This document shows, one piece after another, positions 46,240-49,198 of a stretch of 49,198 bases of DNA. The notes under the pieces are model-generated. The model saw only the letters and a list, made by a program, of their open reading frames with translations, was not told the DNA's origin and did no database searches. Numbering within the stretch: the first letter of the stretch is position 1; every line of letters starts with the position of its first letter. The position numbers and the translations under genes were made by a program. Source of the DNA: a virus; the IMG/VR virus record IMGVR_UViG_3300014491_000005, positions 1 through 49,198 of that record. One strand, given 5' to 3'.

Positions 46240-46420
46240 TGGGACGGCCCAGCGGCCCAGCGGCCCAGGGACGGCCCAGAGGCCAGGGACGGCCTAGGGA
46301 CGGCCCAGAGGCCAGGGACGGCCCAGAGGCCAAGGGGCGGCCCAGGGACGGCCCAGAGGCCAGGGACGGCCCAGAGGCCAAGGGGCGGCCCAGGGACGGC
46401 CCAGAGGCCAGGGACGGCCC
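46240..46420. repeat. GC-rich tandem repeat array (48-bp unit)
   Basis: Two full 48-bp units (46304-46351, 46352-46399) plus an 18-bp partial unit (46400-46417), preceded by degenerate copies from 46240. Each unit contains GAGGCCAGGGACGG, GAGGCCAAGGGGCGG and CAGGGACGG sub-units. It is noncoding as far as I can see, lying between terminator 2 and promoter copy 3. Candidate protein-binding array (origin or partition-like) or simple minisatellite. Confidence 0.85.
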
Positions 46421-46479
46421 GATCTGTCTAGCCACTGATCAGGCAAGACAAAGTTTTTAGATTCTTTGCTGTATCTGAC

Positions 46480-46513
46480 TTGACTAGGTTTATGTGGCAC
46501 GATAACTTAGTCA
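46480..46513 (+). promoter_or_regulatory. Early promoter/operator, copy 3
   Basis: -35 TTGACT (46480-46485), 17-bp spacer, -10 TAACTT (46503-46508). TGACTAGGTT and AACTTAGTCA form the inverted repeat with one mismatch. GGGG/CCCC leader hairpin at 46524-46536. Serves the DUF932 gene. Confidence 0.87.
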
Positions 46514-46562
46514 TATCGGCACAGGGGAACGGCCCCGGGCCACAGGCAAGAGGAGACAGTAA

Positions 46563-47591
46563 ATGCCCGACGCAGTGGAAATCTTCGAGGACGGCAGCGC
46601 CGGATTCGCGGCGGCCCGCAAGCCGGCCTGGCACCGGCTCGGAACGATCTTCGAGGACCAGGACGCCATGACCGCGGAGCAGACGCTCACCGCGGCGAAG
46701 CTCGCCGGGTGGGACGTGCGCAAGCAGCCGATCACCTCGACCGACAACTTCGGCAACGGCCCGGTCACGCTGACCGTCCCCGACACCTATGCCGTGTGGC
46801 GCACCAATCCCGTCACCAGTAAGCCGCAGCTGCTCGTCAACGGCACGGTCGGCAAGGTGTGGGATCCGTTTCAGAACGAGGAGATGACCGACTTCCTTGA
46901 CGCGGTGAGCTATGAGTCCGGCGCGGGCTTCGAGACCGCCGGGTCGCTGAGCGACGGCCAGGACGTGTTCGTCACGATGCGCCTGCCCGAAGCGATCAAG
47001 GTCGGCGGGGTCGACGCCATGGATCTCTTCCTCGCGGCGCACAACAACCACACCGGTAGAAAGTGCCTGGTGCTGTCGGTCGGCGCGGTCCGGATTGTCT
47101 GCAAGAACACCCAGGACCTTCACATAGCGTCCGCGAAGTCGACCTTCAAGATCCGGCACACGGCCGGGATGCGGGACGGTGCGGTCGCGGAGGCCCGTAA
47201 GGCCCTGGCTCTGTCCATGGAGTACGTCGACGCCTTGCAGGACGAGGCCGACCGGATGATCAACGAGACGTTCACCGACGCCCAGTTCGAGAAGTTCATG
47301 ATCGAGATGTGCGGCGAGCGGCCGGGAGACGACGCGACGCCGAAGCAGGTCACGGCGTGGGAGGAGGAGGTCGGCTCGCTGCGGTGGCTGTTCCGCGAGT
47401 CCGAGACGCAGGCCGCGATCCGGAACACCAAGTGGGGTGCCTACCAGGCGGCCGTGGAGTACCTGGACTGGATGGCCCCGGTGCAGGCACGGAAGGGCGC
47501 CGACCCGGAGCTGGTGCGTGCCAGGCGAACCCTGAGCACCGACTACGCGAACCTGAAGCAGGGCGTGTACGAGATCCTTCAGGCGGCATGA
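46563..47591 (+). CDS. DUF932 (phage/plasmid-like) protein
   Basis: A 342-residue protein of the DUF932 / phage-plasmid-like family: FAAARKPAWHRLGTIFEDQD, DTYAVWRTNPVTSKPQLLVN, GKVWDPFQNEEMTDFLDAVS, FLAAHNNHTGRKCLVLSVGA, RIVCKNTQDLHIASAKSTFK. Members are widespread in phages and plasmids and are abundantly expressed, but no biochemical function is established; some are annotated as putative homologues of a plasmid replication or recombination locus. GGAGACAGTAA precedes the ATG. Single-gene unit between promoter copy 3 and a terminator. Confidence 0.9.
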   Translation: MPDAVEIFEDGSAGFAAARKPAWHRLGTIFEDQDAMTAEQTLTAAKLAGWDVRKQPITSTDNFGNGPVTLTVPDTYAVWRTNPVTSKPQLLVNGTVGKVWDPFQNEEMTDFLDAVSYESGAGFETAGSLSDGQDVFVTMRLPEAIKVGGVDAMDLFLAAHNNHTGRKCLVLSVGAVRIVCKNTQDLHIASAKSTFKIRHTAGMRDGAVAEARKALALSMEYVDALQDEADRMINETFTDAQFEKFMIEMCGERPGDDATPKQVTAWEEEVGSLRWLFRESETQAAIRNTKWGAYQAAVEYLDWMAPVQARKGADPELVRARRTLSTDYANLKQGVYEILQAA

Positions 47592-47612
47592 TGGCGGCCA
47601 GCGCGACGGGCG

Positions 47613-47642
47613 CCCTCAGCGAGGTTTCCTCGCTGAGGGTTT
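47613..47642 (+). terminator. Early terminator 3 (weak T-tract)
   Basis: CCCTCAGCGAGG and CCTCGCTGAGGG make a perfect 12-bp stem with a three-base loop, followed by TTT. Ends the DUF932 unit or attenuates reading into the next gene. Confidence 0.72.
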
Positions 47643-47659
47643 CCCCGTATCCTGATCAT

Positions 47660-48193
47660 ATGAACATTGACCTAGTTGCCGTTCCGGAGGAGCTGCCCGA
47701 GAACCTGGACGACCTCGCGGACGACGTGCTCATCACGCCGGTCGTGTGGGCGCACCTACAGGGCGGTGTGAAGCACACGTCGGTTCTGTCGGTGAAGGCC
47801 AGGTCGGACGCGCGGCGCGGCACCCCTGACGAGCGGCCGGGCGACATGCCCGCGGCTTCGCCGACGCGGCTCGGGCAGACGCCGACGTGGACGATGGGTG
47901 CTTTCCGGGCGTGGGATGCTGCGCGGCCGGGCAAGGGCAAGGGTGGCGGCCGGCCGGCTGGCGGGCGCGCGGACAGCCGGGACCGGATCATGTCGCCGTT
48001 CCCGTTCCCCTGCCCGCATTGCGGCGAGCCGGTCACTCAGGAGCAGGCAGAGGTGGCGTACGCGGCGGCGCAGGCCGGGGCAGCTGAGGCTGCGGCCGGA
48101 CGGCCGGCGGCTAAGCGGCCGGCACGGTCTAAGGCACCTGCCAGCGGTCCGGGCGGCCGGAAACGGCCCAGGACGGCCAGTGCGGACCGGTAA
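47660..48193 (+). CDS. 177-residue protein with zinc motif, possibly leaderless
   Basis: N-terminus NIDLVAVPEELPENLDDLAD, then ITPVVWAHLQGGVKHTSVL, a mid basic region, PFPCPHCGEPVTQEQAEVAY with one C-x2-C, and a basic Ala/Pro-rich tail ending RPRTASADR. No ribosome binding site precedes the ATG; TATCCT lies six bases upstream and could be the -10 of a leaderless mRNA, a common actinomycete arrangement. No family recognised. Confidence 0.66.
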   Translation: MNIDLVAVPEELPENLDDLADDVLITPVVWAHLQGGVKHTSVLSVKARSDARRGTPDERPGDMPAASPTRLGQTPTWTMGAFRAWDAARPGKGKGGGRPAGGRADSRDRIMSPFPFPCPHCGEPVTQEQAEVAYAAAQAGAAEAAAGRPAAKRPARSKAPASGPGGRKRPRTASADR

Positions 48194-48250
48194 GCCGGGA
48201 GGCCAGCGGAAGACATCCGAGAGACAGAGACGGCCAGAGACGGCCGGGGA

Positions 48251-48289
48251 GAGCCTGCCAGGCAGATGATGCCGGGCAGGCTCTTTTTT
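48251..48289 (+). terminator. Early terminator 4
   Basis: GAGCCTGCC and GGCAGGCTC form a 9-bp stem with an interior loop that can pair further, followed by six T residues (48284-48289). Confidence 0.85.
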
Positions 48290-48342
48290 ATGCCCTCTGA
48301 CCAGGCAAGACAAATTTTCTTAGATTCTTTGCTATATCTGAC

Positions 48343-48376
48343 TTGACTAAGTTTTAATGGCACGGTAACTTAGTCA
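48343..48376 (+). promoter_or_regulatory. Early promoter/operator, copy 4
   Basis: -35 TTGACT (48343-48348), 17-bp spacer, -10 TAACTT (48366-48371). Perfect 10-bp arms TGACTAAGTT and AACTTAGTCA. The AGATTCTTTG block upstream is shared with copies 2 and 3. Confidence 0.88.
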
Positions 48377-48420
48377 TATCTGCCGGGAGTTACCGGCCCC
48401 CCACACATCAGGAGCCAGCC

Positions 48421-48690
48421 ATGATCCGTCTCGCCTTCCTCACCGGCCTCGCAGCCTTCCTCCCCGAGAACCACCCCTACCGGACCGCGCTGGCCGTCGC
48501 CCGCAGCGCCCGGCAGCTGGTCAAGGTCGGCGGGATCTCCGGTGCCGAGGCGATCCGCGAGGTCCTGGGCGGCCTGACGGTGGCTGACCTCCGCGCGGTC
48601 GCCCAGGCGACCCGGGTCGAGGTCCGGCGCGGCCGGAAGTCGGCGATAGTCAGCCAGCTGGTCGACGCCCTGTGCCCGGCGCGGGCCTGA
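48421..48690 (+). CDS. 89-residue SAP-like helical protein
   Basis: N-terminus IRLAFLTGLAAFLPENHPYR, then helices AEAIREVLGGLTVADLRAVA and RRGRKSAIVSQLVDALCP. The last part resembles a SAP or HeH DNA-binding motif (L-x-x-L-x-x-x-A-x-x-x-x-x-x-x-x-G-x-K-x-x-L-V-x-x-L). Possibly an early regulatory protein. Preceded by promoter copy 4 and GGAGCC. Confidence 0.65.
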   Translation: MIRLAFLTGLAAFLPENHPYRTALAVARSARQLVKVGGISGAEAIREVLGGLTVADLRAVAQATRVEVRRGRKSAIVSQLVDALCPARA

Positions 48691-48735
48691 CCGGGCCCGC
48701 GCGCCCCCACCCGAGCGAACACGGAAGGAAACACC

Positions 48736-49140
48736 ATGACTGCGACCAGGCCGGATTGGCTGTACGGGCCGAAGGGCGCTGCGCTCAGCCCCGAAGAGGA
48801 CATGCGGGCACGGTGGCAACCCAGCGAGGCCGCCGTGCGGCACGCGCGGGCCCTGCTCGACGCGGAGCCGCGGGCCGACCTGGCGGCGATCCCCATGATT
48901 CAGCCGGGCAAGGCGCACGGCTGGTGGACGGCCGGCCAAGAGGTCCGGACTGTGGCCGGTGCCGTGTTCATCGGCGTCAACCGGTTCGATGTCGAGGACG
49001 GGGCCGAGGTGCCTAGCTACAGCTGGGCCCGGAATGCCGCGAGCGACGTCGCCCGCGCCGCGCTCGGCGGCCAGCCCGGCACGGTGGCCTGGGCGACCGT
49101 TCACCGGGACGGCCACGCCGCGGTGTTCGAGGACTTCTGA
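48736..49140 (+). CDS. 134-residue hypothetical protein
   Basis: GGAAGGAAACACC precedes the ATG. Sequence TATRPDWLYGPKGAALSPEE, AAIPMIQPGKAHGWWTAGQE, NRFDVEDGAEVPSYSWARNA. No recognised motif. Second gene of the copy-4 unit; the window ends 58 bases later. Confidence 0.66.
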   Translation: MTATRPDWLYGPKGAALSPEEDMRARWQPSEAAVRHARALLDAEPRADLAAIPMIQPGKAHGWWTAGQEVRTVAGAVFIGVNRFDVEDGAEVPSYSWARNAASDVARAALGGQPGTVAWATVHRDGHAAVFEDF

Positions 49141-49198
49141 CCGGCGGCCACGGGGCGGCACCGCAGCGGCGGTGCTGGCCCGCGGCCAGCCGGCCGGA

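Noticed and set aside
46177-46460. Repeat-encoded frames (about 84-131 residues) over the 48-bp array
   Set aside because: Pure low-complexity translations in all frames, no ribosome binding site, located between a terminator and a promoter.
1-49198. tRNA genes, integrase, attachment site, excisionase
   Set aside because: I looked for cloverleaf-like segments and recombinase motifs (tyrosine R-H-R-Y, serine S-x-x-R) and found none that I could support.

Overview
The window is most of the genome of a tailed phage (siphovirus type) or an equivalent prophage of a high-GC actinobacterium, probably Streptomyces or a related order. Grounds: very high GC with GC-rich third codon positions, frequent GTG/TTG starts, a complete head-neck-tail gene order, and accessory families typical of actinophages (DUF932, DUF2786, RNase AS, P27 small terminase, actinomycete-type pentapeptide and YVTN proteins). 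I see no integrase, repressor, DNA polymerase or tRNA gene here, so life style is open; three secreted or membrane cargo genes facing against the late operon hint at a temperate ancestry.

Layout. A divergent control region at about 43.1-43.25 kb separates two arms. The left arm (43.1 kb down to 0.5 kb) is on the minus strand, tightly packed, with many ATGA/GTGA/TGATG overlaps. Read in transcription order it holds: a PP-loop (PAPS reductase-like) protein, a hypothetical, an Arg-rich peptide, P27 small terminase, an HTH protein (second small-terminase candidate), large terminase, an HNH nuclease, portal, five small proteins, RNase AS, a plus-strand pentapeptide-repeat cargo gene, small proteins, a minor capsid/MuF-like protein, scaffold, major capsid, decoration and connector genes, a plus-strand tandem pair of secreted seven-bladed YVTN propellers inserted among neck genes, major tail, frameshifted tail chaperones, tape measure with tail lysozyme, Dit, baseplate and fibre proteins including a GH16-type depolymerase, then a lysis/terminal region (coiled-coil membrane protein, VIT1/CCC1-like membrane protein, DUF1003 protein, GH25-type lysin, C1-family peptidase, HNH nucleases). 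A strong minus-strand terminator lies at 445-497. Several hairpin terminators sit between late genes and probably set protein ratios.

The right arm (43.25-49.2 kb) is on the plus strand and consists of short early-type units: small hypotheticals, a DUF2786 protein, a DUF932 protein and SAP-like or unknown proteins. Four near-identical promoters (TTGACT, 17 bp, TAACTT) precede four of these units. Each has its -35 and -10 embedded in a 10-bp inverted repeat, so they look like a repressor- or activator-controlled regulon, and each intervening unit ends in a terminator. This four-site promoter/operator family, together with the GC-rich 48-bp tandem array at 46.24-46.42 kb and the duplicated propeller cargo, is the most distinctive content of the window.
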